From Methanoculleus sp. 7T (GTDB lineage Archaea > Halobacteriota > Methanomicrobia > Methanomicrobiales > Methanoculleaceae): a DNA stretch of 64,000 bases. Positions 17,916 to 26,269 of this stretch are shown piece by piece (the first letter of the stretch is position 1; each line of letters begins with the position of its first letter). Location: positions 682,001-746,000 of the forward strand of contig NZ_JALPRP010000001.1 in the NCBI RefSeq assembly GCF_023195915.1, written 5' to 3'. Made by a program: the position numbers and the translations under genes. Under the pieces are notes generated by a model. It saw nothing but the letters and a program-made list of their open reading frames with translations, did no database searches and was not told the origin of the DNA.

Positions 17916-18908
17916 TTAGACAATGTACTTGCCGAGCAGGCGGATGGAGTTGGTCATGTCGGGGCCGAGAGGCGAGCCGAAGATGATCTGGGTAACTCCA
18001 GCCTTGGTGAGGTCTTCGCACTTCTGCTTGACCATGTCGGGGGTTCCGGCAATGGTGAAGGCGTCGATCTCCTTGTCGCCGACAAGGCCGCCGACGGTCT
18101 TGAAGTCGAAGCGCCCGAGGGCTTCCTTGATCTTGGCGACGTTGTTCATGTCGAGTCCGTGGCGCTGGAGAACCGGGGGCGGGGAGCCTGCGGCGATGAA
18201 TGCGGCCACGATCTTTGCGGCGTTCCGGGCCTTCTTCTCGTCCTTGTCGATGGACATGGCAGTGTAGGCGCCGACGTCGAACTTCTTCTTGTCGACCGCC
18301 GCCATTGCCTTCTTGATGATCGGGATGGCGATCTGGAAGTCCTTGGGGTTGGACGCGTTGATCAGGGCTCCCTCACCGATTTCACCGGCGAGCTCGAGCA
18401 TCTTGGGTCCCTGGGCACCGATGTAGACCGGGATGCCCTTCTTGCCGGGCAGGGTGACGCCGGTCAGCTTGGCACCGTCGTAGTCGAAGAACTCCATCTC
18501 TCCGGTCTTCTTGACTTCCTCACCGGCGAGGAGCTTCTTGATCTGGACGACACCCTCTTTCAGGCGGGCGACGGGCTTTGCGGGGTCGATGGCAAGCTTC
18601 GGGAGCGTCGAGAGGTCACCGGGTCCGATACCGAGGACGGCACGTCCGTCGGAGATCTCGTTTAAGGTAGCCATGAAGGATGCAATGGCTGCCGGGGTGT
18701 CGGTGAACGTGTTCATGATACCCGGTCCCATCTTGATGGTGTCGGTGTTCGCCGCGATCATGGCGAGGGTCGGGTATGCATGGCGGTTGTTGTAGTGGTT
18801 GGTAATCCAGGCAAAGTCGATATCCTTCGACTCTGCAAGCTTGGTGTAGGTTACCACCTGCTTGACATTGACTGCTCCAGGCACAAATTCAATTCCATAT
18901 GTAGTCAA
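17916..18908 (-). CDS. mer: F420-dependent methylenetetrahydromethanopterin reductase
   Basis: Reduces methylene-H4MPT to methyl-H4MPT with F420H2, the step after Mtd in CO2 reduction. 330 residues of the luciferase-like TIM-barrel family: TTYGIEFVPGAVNVKQ at the N-terminus, GRAVLGIGPGDLSTLPKLAI in the middle and IIFGSPLGPDMTNSIRLLG at the end. The start codon is TTG, supported by GAGGTG 8 nt upstream and by the family N-terminus. A strong TATA box lies about 40 bp upstream. Confidence 0.97.
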   Translation of the reverse strand: MTTYGIEFVPGAVNVKQVVTYTKLAESKDIDFAWITNHYNNRHAYPTLAMIAANTDTIKMGPGIMNTFTDTPAAIASFMATLNEISDGRAVLGIGPGDLSTLPKLAIDPAKPVARLKEGVVQIKKLLAGEEVKKTGEMEFFDYDGAKLTGVTLPGKKGIPVYIGAQGPKMLELAGEIGEGALINASNPKDFQIAIPIIKKAMAAVDKKKFDVGAYTAMSIDKDEKKARNAAKIVAAFIAAGSPPPVLQRHGLDMNNVAKIKEALGRFDFKTVGGLVGDKEIDAFTIAGTPDMVKQKCEDLTKAGVTQIIFGSPLGPDMTNSIRLLGKYIV

Positions 18909-18946
18909 GGCTAATACACCTCACTTGAGTAGTTACGTGCAGAGAG

Positions 18947-18957
18947 ATATATATATT
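18947..18957 (-). promoter_or_regulatory. TATA box of mer
   Basis: An alternating AT tract (AATATATATAT on the minus strand) lies about 40-50 bp upstream of the mer TTG start, giving a leader of about 15-20 nt that holds the GAGGTG site. Confidence 0.6.
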
Positions 18958-19091
18958 ATCATTTTGTGTTCACTAAACGACACGTACCGCACAGGTAGTG
19001 CAAAACGGAGCGACGTAACGTGTTCTCCGGGGCATCGAGGAGATCTCCCCGCTTACCCTGTAGAGAACCTCCGCACGATGTGATCAAACCG

Positions 19092-19160
19092 GAACGTATA
19101 AATATCAAATCCCGTGAACGGGTGCGCTCCCGGACAGGGGCGATGTACAGAAATATATAT
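19092..19160 (+). promoter_or_regulatory. Two TATA boxes upstream of the tubulin-fold gene
   Basis: GTATAAATA at 19092-19100 and AAATATATAT at 19151-19160 both read toward the gene starting at 19265. They predict leaders of about 140 and 80 nt. A GGGAG motif lies just before the ATG. Confidence 0.45.
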
Positions 19161-19264
19161 GTTCGTCTACCCAAATACTCATCAGTAGTTTCGGGTGATA
19201 TGCACGCTCTTTTCCGCGGCGAAGGCACCCCAGTCATGCGAAGGTTTGGGACGGGAGTAATAGT

Positions 19265-21142
19265 ATGCGAGTGCTGGCGATCGGGTTGGGTGGCGCCGGG
19301 TCACGGATTGTGGATAAACTCCACGACCACGACCGGCGAAGTAAAGTCTGCTGCATGAGTGCGGTAGCAATCGACATCGACCCGAACTCCCTCGTGCAGC
19401 TCCGTTACCTCCCTGACCCCGCCAGGATCTTCTTTCCTCCCGTCGACGCTATAGACCCGGGCGACATCACGAACTTGATCGATATCGAGGAGGTGATGAC
19501 GCGGATCCAGAGCATGGATACGATGGAGATCGATGCCATTCTGCTCTGTTGCGGACTCGGGGGTAACGTCATCGATATCGCCCCCCTCATCATCGAGGAG
19601 ATCCGGAAGTCCTACGTGGAGCCGCTCTTCTCTCTCGCCGTCCTGCCGTGTCTGGACGAAGGGAAGCGGGTCTCGGCCAAAGCCGCCGACGATCTCGACA
19701 TGCTCCAGGAACTCACCGATGCCGTCATCCTCTTCGATAACGAGACTTGGTCGCAGAAGATCAAGGCCGCGGCAGCTGCGGACGAGAAGGAAGATTCCGG
19801 CCTCGTGGGTCAGATACGCCGGAGCCCGCTTACTCAGGGACTGAACCCGAGGACCCACTACGATATGCTCAACGAGCGGATCGCCCGCCAAATCGGCCTT
19901 CTCCTCCGCGCAGGGGAGTTCAACGAGTTCGGCATCGACGCCGCCGAGGTGGTCCTCGATGCCGGAGAAGTCCTCAACACCCTGAAAGGGATGGGGTTCG
20001 TCGCGGTCGGCTACGCGACCGAGCGCCTGCCGGCCGGATGGCTGGACTTCATCTACCGGCGGCGGTCGCTGAAGTACTTTATCCAGGGTTCGCACGAGAA
20101 AGCCGCCCGAATCGTATCGCTTGCCAAGAAGGCGGTCTACGAAGAGGTATCGGTTCCCTGCGACCTGACCAGCGCCGAGAAGGCGCTGGTGCTGATCGCC
20201 GGCCCATCGGCGGAACTCTCGATGAAGGGGTTCCAGACGGTCAGAAAGTGGATCGACCGGAGCATCGCGGGGCTTGAGATGCGATCCGGCGACTACCCGG
20301 TGAAGAACACGTCGTTCGTCGGGATCATCATCGTACTCTCGGGATTGTCCAATGTCCCCCGCATCGAGGAGATTCGGGAGATTCGGACCGAGTATCGGCT
20401 TGAGTGCGAGGAGGAGCGGCTGAGAGCCGAGGAGGAAGAGCGGCTGCGTGAGGAGGAGGCAAACAGGGTGCCGGAGGAAGAGGACGCACCGTACTTCGCT
20501 TCCCCCCTCGAATCAGCGTTTCTTGAGGAGAGCGGCTACATGGCAGAACCTACAGCAGAGAAGGATGAGATGATCGAGTTCGCGGGCGGCGGCCGGAGCG
20601 ACCAAAGAAGCAAGGACGATACCATCGATATGCTCCCGAAGGCCGAGAAGAAGCAGGACGACGGGGCTATCATCCTCCCGCCGAAGCCGGGCGGGAGGGT
20701 GGTCGACCTCGCCGGGTCGGCCTCGGTCTCCTCGTCTGTGCCTGCGCCGAAGAATTCCGTCTTCAGCCCGAAAGGGATCAGCATCGATAAGACAGCCCCG
20801 AAAGACGATGCAGTGGTCTACTCCGCATCGGTACAACCGGTGCAGCGCCCGAAGGACGGGGCGCTCAACGGCGATACGGTCTCGCTCGACCCCGGACTGC
20901 GGCCGAGCGACGGTATTCTCGACGAGCCCGGCCTCCGCATGAGGGGAGCGGCCCCAGCGCCGAAGGACAACCTGCTCGGCCATGCCGGGAGAGGCCTTGA
21001 CCGCGGCGGCCCCCGGCCGAAGGAGGTCGATCCCTCGCGCGGCAGGCTCGAGGTGATCGACGCCGTCAAGCAGCGGCCGGAGAGCCGGGATAAGAAACCG
21101 GAGGAAGACCAGGGCAGCGACGGCGGAATCACCTGGATGTAA
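19265..21142 (+). CDS. Non-canonical FtsZ/tubulin-superfamily protein with long repeat-bearing tail
   Basis: 625 residues. Residues 1-365 look like an FtsZ fold. GLGGAGSRIVDKL at 7-19 matches the first nucleotide-binding loop. LPCLDEGKRVSAKAADDL near 127-144 and FDN at 157-159 match the FtsZ core. LTSAEKALVLIAGP at 301-314 matches the C-terminal subdomain. The tubulin signature loop GGGTGTG is replaced by CGLGGNVID (96-104), so GTP binding or hydrolysis may be altered. A charged coiled coil (about 366-410) leads to a 200-residue disordered tail with recurrent PKD/PKG/PKE motifs. It is transcribed divergently from mer and converges with nrpR, overlapping by 14 bp. It belongs to the family only broadly; a cytoskeletal role is inference. 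Confidence 0.75.
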   Translation: MRVLAIGLGGAGSRIVDKLHDHDRRSKVCCMSAVAIDIDPNSLVQLRYLPDPARIFFPPVDAIDPGDITNLIDIEEVMTRIQSMDTMEIDAILLCCGLGGNVIDIAPLIIEEIRKSYVEPLFSLAVLPCLDEGKRVSAKAADDLDMLQELTDAVILFDNETWSQKIKAAAAADEKEDSGLVGQIRRSPLTQGLNPRTHYDMLNERIARQIGLLLRAGEFNEFGIDAAEVVLDAGEVLNTLKGMGFVAVGYATERLPAGWLDFIYRRRSLKYFIQGSHEKAARIVSLAKKAVYEEVSVPCDLTSAEKALVLIAGPSAELSMKGFQTVRKWIDRSIAGLEMRSGDYPVKNTSFVGIIIVLSGLSNVPRIEEIREIRTEYRLECEEERLRAEEEERLREEEANRVPEEEDAPYFASPLESAFLEESGYMAEPTAEKDEMIEFAGGGRSDQRSKDDTIDMLPKAEKKQDDGAIILPPKPGGRVVDLAGSASVSSSVPAPKNSVFSPKGISIDKTAPKDDAVVYSASVQPVQRPKDGALNGDTVSLDPGLRPSDGILDEPGLRMRGAAPAPKDNLLGHAGRGLDRGGPRPKEVDPSRGRLEVIDAVKQRPESRDKKPEEDQGSDGGITWM

Positions 21143-22091
21143 CGTCCGCTATTCTTTCAAACGGTACGCTTCCGGCGCCGATCTCGGTCCTGACGGCGTA
21201 GCCTTTCTCGATAGCGTTCCCCACCATGTTCATGCCGGAAAACGCGACGATGGGGAGCCGATAGGGGTGTTTCGGGAGGTTGAACTCCCCGATGCCGTTT
21301 TCGGCAGGGAATATGAACCCCCACTCTGCCATCAGGCCGACGGCTTCCTCAACTTGTTCCCGCGCAGCCGCAGGCACCTCGCGGACGTTTGCAAGCGCTA
21401 CGCCGGCCCGGGTCGTCACCAACCGGTTGATCGATGTGAGTCCGGCGGATATGAAGAGGTGGAGGGGGTCGACCGATGTTCCCCGGTAGCCGATAAGGTC
21501 GAGGAACCCGGCGGAACCGCCGTCGACGGCAATCCTCCCCGCGTACTCAAGCCTCGCCGGTATGCCCATCTTCTGGAGGACGCCGTCCAGCGTGACGCTG
21601 CAGGCGGTCATGATCCCGGTATGCCCTTCCGGTATGCGAGGGTCGGCATCGACGATCCGGTAGGTGTTCAGGAACCCGTAGCCTGCGGCGGCCACCTCAT
21701 CGAAGGCTGCCGTGACGCCTGCCAGGTCTTCCTCGCGCACGATGGAGAGGTTGTAGGCGACGCTTCCCGTGCCGGCCGTCGGGTCGAAGTTGCTCCGGAA
21801 TGCGAGTTGCTCGAGCCTCGATATGATGAAGCCGATCCGCTCGTCGACGAGCGCGCTCTCGCTCTCGGCGATGCCCGCCTCGGTGAGAACGCGGCCCCGG
21901 TTCCCGATCTTCTTCGTAAACCCCATCTCGTCGAGGTACTGGAGGTAGTACTGGACCGCACGGTCGCTCAAGACGAAACCCCGCTCCGCCATCTTCTCGC
22001 TTAACCTCTTCGCGCCCAGAGGTTCGTGCGATTCCGCAAGGATCCGCAGGATCTCAAGGTATTTTCGCTCCGAGCGTATCGGCGGGCTCAT
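21129..22091 (-). CDS. NrpR-like transcriptional repressor (HTH + one NrpR/DUF128 domain)
   Basis: 320 residues. The N-terminal winged helix (residues 5-65, RILAESHEPLGAKRLSEKMA) is followed by one NrpR regulatory domain of about 245 residues (YNLSIVREEDLAG, IPEGHTGIMTACSVTLDGVL, PLHLFISAGLTSINRL). NrpR represses nitrogen-assimilation genes in methanogens and senses 2-oxoglutarate. One HTH plus one NRD resembles the NrpRI form. No nif or glnA gene is in the window, so its targets are unknown. The start overlaps the dcd stop as ATGA, so it is co-translated with dcd. Confidence 0.85.
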   Translation of the reverse strand: MSPPIRSERKYLEILRILAESHEPLGAKRLSEKMAERGFVLSDRAVQYYLQYLDEMGFTKKIGNRGRVLTEAGIAESESALVDERIGFIISRLEQLAFRSNFDPTAGTGSVAYNLSIVREEDLAGVTAAFDEVAAAGYGFLNTYRIVDADPRIPEGHTGIMTACSVTLDGVLQKMGIPARLEYAGRIAVDGGSAGFLDLIGYRGTSVDPLHLFISAGLTSINRLVTTRAGVALANVREVPAAAREQVEEAVGLMAEWGFIFPAENGIGEFNLPKHPYRLPIVAFSGMNMVGNAIEKGYAVRTEIGAGSVPFERIADVTSR

Positions 22092-22513
22092 CGTGTATGC
22101 ACCGCACCGCTGCTGTCCTGATACCTGCCCTGATACAGCCGGTCACCGTTGCGCACTTCCTGCAGGACCATCTGCACGACCCGCTCTCCTTCCGCAAGCC
22201 GGATCTCCTCCGCACCCATGTTGGTCAGGCAGAGCGTCAACTGGCCGCGAAACCCCGGGTCCACGAACCCGCCGCCGAGAAGGACGCCGCGGCGGGCGAA
22301 CGAGGAGCGGCACCGGAGGGTTGCCGCGAGGTCGGCGGGGAGTTCCACCCGCTCGATCGAGGGGACGAGGGTGCACGCGCCGCGCGGGAGCGTGATCTCT
22401 TGGGCCGCTCGGAGGTCGTAGGATGCGGGCTGCTGGGATGCGCTGTGATACGGCTCGATGACGAGATCGCCGTCCTCGCGCCTGCGAGTGATTTCGCCGG
22501 ATGAGAGGATCAT
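22088..22513 (-). CDS. dcd: dCTP deaminase (dUTPase superfamily)
   Basis: 141 residues from MILSSGEITRRREDGDLVI. Conserved motifs are RCRSSFARRGV (substrate phosphate binding), GGGFVDPGFRGQLTL (active-site region) and GERVVQMVLQ. It deaminates dCTP to dUTP for dTTP synthesis; some archaeal members also hydrolyse dUTP, which cannot be excluded here. It is somewhat shorter than bacterial Dcd. Seventeen extra codons upstream are open, but MILS is the family start. It forms a two-gene unit with nrpR. A thymidylate synthase-like gene lies at 38.7 kb. Confidence 0.85.
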   Translation of the reverse strand: MILSSGEITRRREDGDLVIEPYHSASQQPASYDLRAAQEITLPRGACTLVPSIERVELPADLAATLRCRSSFARRGVLLGGGFVDPGFRGQLTLCLTNMGAEEIRLAEGERVVQMVLQEVRNGDRLYQGRYQDSSGAVHTR

Positions 22514-22568
22514 TGTATACTGTACTGACACAAAAACGCTTAATATCTTATGATAGAAAACCATGAGG

Positions 22569-22640
22569 GGACCTATGGGGTAGAGGACATCCTTTTGGGC
22601 TTCGAACCCAAGGACGCGGGTTCAATTCCCGCTGGGTCCG
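22569..22640 (+). tRNA. tRNA-Arg (anticodon TCG)
   Basis: Cloverleaf visible. Acceptor GGACCTA pairs with TGGGTCC plus discriminator G. The anticodon stem TTGGG/CCCAA encloses CTTCGAA (anticodon TCG at 22602-22604). The T arm is GCGGG-TTCAATT-CCCGC. CCA is not encoded. It reads CGA. A TATA-like TTAATATCTTA lies about 30 bp upstream. Confidence 0.93.
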
Positions 22641-22671
22641 TCATTTCTTTCGGGTGCGTGCGTCGCGCCCG

Positions 22672-22678
22672 AAAAAAA
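22672..22678 (-). terminator. T-run terminator of the first giant surface protein gene
   Basis: Seven Ts on the minus strand start 3 bp after the stop codon, between this gene and the tRNA on the opposite strand. Confidence 0.45.
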
Positions 22679-22680
22679 GA

Positions 22681-25600
22681 TTATTCGAGCAGGATGTAAT
22701 CCTTCCGCTCTCCTCCGATCGTGATATTCCTGCAGATGTCCCAGGCGTCCGGCGCGTCGGGCGCGGTGGCATAGACCCGGACCGCGTACTCGCCGGGCGG
22801 GAGGGCCCGGGCGTCGAGCGTGGTCTCCATCCGGCTTACACCGGGGGGAGACGTCAGGGTGTCGAACCGGATCCACGTGTATCCGCCGTCGCCGGAGTAG
22901 GAGACCTCCTGCAGGGCCTCTTCCGTCCCGGTGTAGTTCAGGTCCCAAACGAGCGGGAGGAACTCGGCGGCCGGGGACGTGCAGTTGAGGTTGGCGACGT
23001 TGAGCGACCGGGCGTCCATGGTGGTGTTCTCCTCGCCGAACGCCGTGATGTAGACGCGCGGGAGCGGCACCCGGTCATGGTCGTTGAAGGTGATGGTCGC
23101 GCCGTCCCCGAAGAGGCCGATCGTGCCTTCGGCGAGGACCCTGAGTCGGAAGGTCGCTTCCCAGGTCTGGTTGAGGCGGATGGTGCCGATATCGAAGTGC
23201 AGGGTCTGGTTCTCCCGCCAGGCGGCGGTGTCGTCACGGGTGTATGGGGGGACGATCTCTGCCGTGCTGTTGTAACTTCGTATCAGCGTGGATGCTCCCT
23301 CTTCATGGACGTAGTCGAAGATCCGGTTACCGGGCACCGGGGCACTGTCCACCTCCACGTTCTCGAAGGCGACGTCCATCGCGGTGTTGACGCCGGCCTC
23401 GGTCTTGAGCCTCTTGGCAATCGCTTCAAATGCCTGCTCGACCATAACATGGTTGCCGGCAAAGAAGTACTCGCCGCCGGACTCGTTCGCCAGGCCGCGG
23501 GGGACATTCTCCTGTGCTTGGGATCCGCTCCCTGTATAGTAGATCGGGAAGATCTGGATTCCCTTACTCTTTGCGTACTTTGCCAGATTCTGTTGTCCTC
23601 CGAGATCATCGAATGGAACGTATTTCGTTGAATCCGGCCCGCAATCCGCCGGGTTGGTAACCGCAGATCCGCCGGCATCCGGTCCGAACGGGCTACCATA
23701 GTAATTATACCGGCTCTGCATCAGGACGATGATCGCTCGCACGGAGTCCTCGCTGCTCGGGGGAGTTGCCTCCAGGGTTTTTATCGCCTTATACAACCCG
23801 TATCGGAGCGGAGCGCTCGCCTCCCCAGTCTGACCGTTCTTCATCGGCACCACACTCCAGAGCGAGTCGTGGATGGCAGGTGAGTTTCCCGGAACCAGGT
23901 CGTTCCTGAGATCGGCATAATCGCTGTACCAGATCTCGCCGTTACCGGGATAGTGTTCCTGAACATAACCTTCATCACCGCTTGGATTCCCATCTTTCCC
24001 AGCATCTTTGGCCCAGTTATAACTCTCAGGCAGTTTCAGGATATCGACTTTGTTGCCCGTATACGGCGGGCATGTGGGCTTGTCTCCATATGATATGAGG
24101 CCGACACGGTTGTTCTGCCAGCGGCCGATATCGGTGTCGATATACCAGGTGAAGTTTTCGGCTGCTGCGCGGGCATAGACCATCCGGTCATCAGCATCGC
24201 CTTCGTCGTTCAGGAGCATCCCCTCTCCCCGGTCAAGGAGGATGACCACGTCGATGGGTGCATACCGGGGGATTGCCCAGCCGTCGCCCTTTAGCCGGAT
24301 GGTGACATCGACTGTGTCGTTCACTGTGACCACATCAGGGGTGACATTCGTCGTGATGGCGAGGTAGGGGTAGTTCACCCACGTGAGGGCGATGGAGCGC
24401 TTGATATCCTTCCACGCCGCGACGACCTTGCAGGTGCCGGTCGCGGTCGGGCTATAATTGAGGGCGCTACGCTCGGTAGTGAACGCGCCCGGGGTGAACT
24501 CTACGGACGCGATGCCGTGTGCATCGGTTGTGGCGCTCTCTCCGGAGAGCGACGGGGGCGTGGTCTGGTTAAAACAGTCGTCTACGACGACATGTTGTAT
24601 CGAGAACCCGACGTTCTCGCCCTCGACCGGGTTGCCGAACTGGTCGACGACCTTCGCCCGTATGACCACCGGAGCAGAGCCGGGCACATCCCTGCTCGGC
24701 ATCGTCTCGGGGCAGGTGGAGAGGAGGAGGTTCACCGGGTCGCTGCTGACGAACGCGAGGTCCTGCAAGCAGGTGACGGAGGTGTTGTCGACGGCGGTGG
24801 CCGTGACGGCGACCCCGCCGGTCGTCTCCCGCGGTCCGTAACTGACCTGCGCGCGGCCGTAGACGTTCGTCGTCACCAGCGTCGCCTCTTCGCCGCTCAC
24901 GTTCGTGACGATCGCAAGCGCCCGTCCTGCGGACGGATTCCCGTACTCGTCGAGGAGCGTGTAGGTGAGGAGAAACCGGCTCGACCCGTCGGCAATCACG
25001 CCGGGAGGGTTTCCCCCGGGCTGGACGTCGACCAGAATTGCGCAGGGCTCTCCGTTTGCCACGCCGCGTATCGTCAGGTAGCGGTCGGGCAACGGTTCGG
25101 GCGGGCTGACCACGACGATGTTCTCGCCCGGCAGTGTATCGACCCTGAGCGTTATGGTGGCGTTTCCGGCCGCGTCCACGCCGACATCGGCGCCGTCGAG
25201 CGCCGCGGCGCCCGAGGGCGAGCCCACCATGAACGTCACGGTCTCGGCCTCGCGCCGACCATCCACCGGGTTACCAAACCGGTCCACCATCCGGACGGCG
25301 ATCTCCGTCGTCCCCCCGGCGGTCACCTCCGGCTCGTACCAGATGTTCTCGACCTGGTAGGGAGCCGCGTGGTCGATCCGCTGCAGGAACGTCTCCTCCC
25401 ACACCGACACAGCTTCCCCGTCACGGTGTGATACCGTGACGGTGATCGGCGCATCCCCGGCGACGGTCCCGGGCTTGAAGACCGCCGTCGCCATCCCGGT
25501 GGCGTCGGTCGAGGCAGTGGCGTGCGAGATGCTGCCGAAGGTCTCGTCCACCGCAAACTCGACCGCGGCTCCCCCGATCTGAGTGCTTCCGGTGGTGCTG

Positions 25601-25761
25601 TTCTTGACCTGCACCGTTATGGTCGCGGTATCACCGCTCCCTACCGTCAGCCACTCGGTATCCGTGCCGATCGTTACCGCATCGGGTATCAGTGCGCCGG
25701 CCGGGACCGCAAGGAGGAGCAGCCCGGCGATAATCAGGTATGCGGATGTCCATCTCCTCAT
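22681..25761 (-). CDS. Giant secreted surface protein: Ig-like repeats plus degenerate VWA domain
   Basis: 1026 residues from MRRWTSAYLIIAGLLLLAVPAGA, a clear signal peptide. The N-terminal 500 residues form several Ig-like (Big_1/invasin-type) repeats with motifs such as DATGMATAVFKPGTVAGDAP and VDRFGNPVDG. A VWA-like domain follows (about 510-800), but its metal site is lost: DRGEGM replaces the DxSxS motif and MQSR replaces TDG. A beta-rich C-terminus follows with no PGF-CTERM or transmembrane anchor. It is a paralogue of the gene at 26270-29407. The ATG at 25761 is preferred because the open frame upstream has no signal sequence and crosses a TATA box (TTTATATA near 25796-25803). Probably extracellular adhesion or envelope function (inference). 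Confidence 0.8.
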   Translation of the reverse strand: MRRWTSAYLIIAGLLLLAVPAGALIPDAVTIGTDTEWLTVGSGDTATITVQVKNSTTGSTQIGGAAVEFAVDETFGSISHATASTDATGMATAVFKPGTVAGDAPITVTVSHRDGEAVSVWEETFLQRIDHAAPYQVENIWYEPEVTAGGTTEIAVRMVDRFGNPVDGRREAETVTFMVGSPSGAAALDGADVGVDAAGNATITLRVDTLPGENIVVVSPPEPLPDRYLTIRGVANGEPCAILVDVQPGGNPPGVIADGSSRFLLTYTLLDEYGNPSAGRALAIVTNVSGEEATLVTTNVYGRAQVSYGPRETTGGVAVTATAVDNTSVTCLQDLAFVSSDPVNLLLSTCPETMPSRDVPGSAPVVIRAKVVDQFGNPVEGENVGFSIQHVVVDDCFNQTTPPSLSGESATTDAHGIASVEFTPGAFTTERSALNYSPTATGTCKVVAAWKDIKRSIALTWVNYPYLAITTNVTPDVVTVNDTVDVTIRLKGDGWAIPRYAPIDVVILLDRGEGMLLNDEGDADDRMVYARAAAENFTWYIDTDIGRWQNNRVGLISYGDKPTCPPYTGNKVDILKLPESYNWAKDAGKDGNPSGDEGYVQEHYPGNGEIWYSDYADLRNDLVPGNSPAIHDSLWSVVPMKNGQTGEASAPLRYGLYKAIKTLEATPPSSEDSVRAIIVLMQSRYNYYGSPFGPDAGGSAVTNPADCGPDSTKYVPFDDLGGQQNLAKYAKSKGIQIFPIYYTGSGSQAQENVPRGLANESGGEYFFAGNHVMVEQAFEAIAKRLKTEAGVNTAMDVAFENVEVDSAPVPGNRIFDYVHEEGASTLIRSYNSTAEIVPPYTRDDTAAWRENQTLHFDIGTIRLNQTWEATFRLRVLAEGTIGLFGDGATITFNDHDRVPLPRVYITAFGEENTTMDARSLNVANLNCTSPAAEFLPLVWDLNYTGTEEALQEVSYSGDGGYTWIRFDTLTSPPGVSRMETTLDARALPPGEYAVRVYATAPDAPDAWDICRNITIGGERKDYILLE

Positions 25762-26269
25762 ATGCCTTCGCAAGGGGACATTGGAGTGATTCTCTATATA
25801 AATATAGAGTATTAAACAAAACCATTTTATTAGGCATTTTAGTATTTCTCTAATAGAAATCGACTGTTTTGAATAATGTTCAAGACGGCGGCACGATCTT
25901 CGAACAGATCGAGCAGAGGAATCACGAACATGGCATCGTTCGTTTCCCAACCGGGAAACGACCGTTCCCGGACTCGCGAGAAACTCGTTGCAGAAGAGGT
26001 TACCATTCGGGAGCCGATCTGGGCCGGACCGAGCCGTTGGAGGGCATCCGAAATGCGATCGCCATGATGTAAGCCTCCAGAGTACGATCGCCCCGGAAGG
26101 TGTGCTTTAGGAGGTAGTAATTAACCAGCTCACCTTTGAGATGATTACTTGACAATATAGAACTTGTTCTGAGTTTAATTTGGTTAGGATAACAGAGTTA
26201 GACGGCTTTGTCGTTCTTTCCCTCAAAAAATAGGGCGTAGTTTTGGAGGGAGTTTTTAGGGGCAGAAGA
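25762..26269. other. Intergenic gap between the two giant surface genes
   Basis: It holds the promoter of the downstream-lying gene (TATA at about 25796-25803) and a T-run near 26226-26231 (minus strand) just after the next gene. A GC-richer block at about 25870-26100 has short open frames on both strands, but none has a recognisable product or ribosome-binding site. It may be a decayed gene. Confidence 0.4.

Noticed and set aside
25869-26072. Plus-strand open frame of 67 codons between the giant surface genes
   Set aside because: No ribosome-binding site, no family motif, and comparable frames exist on the other strand.
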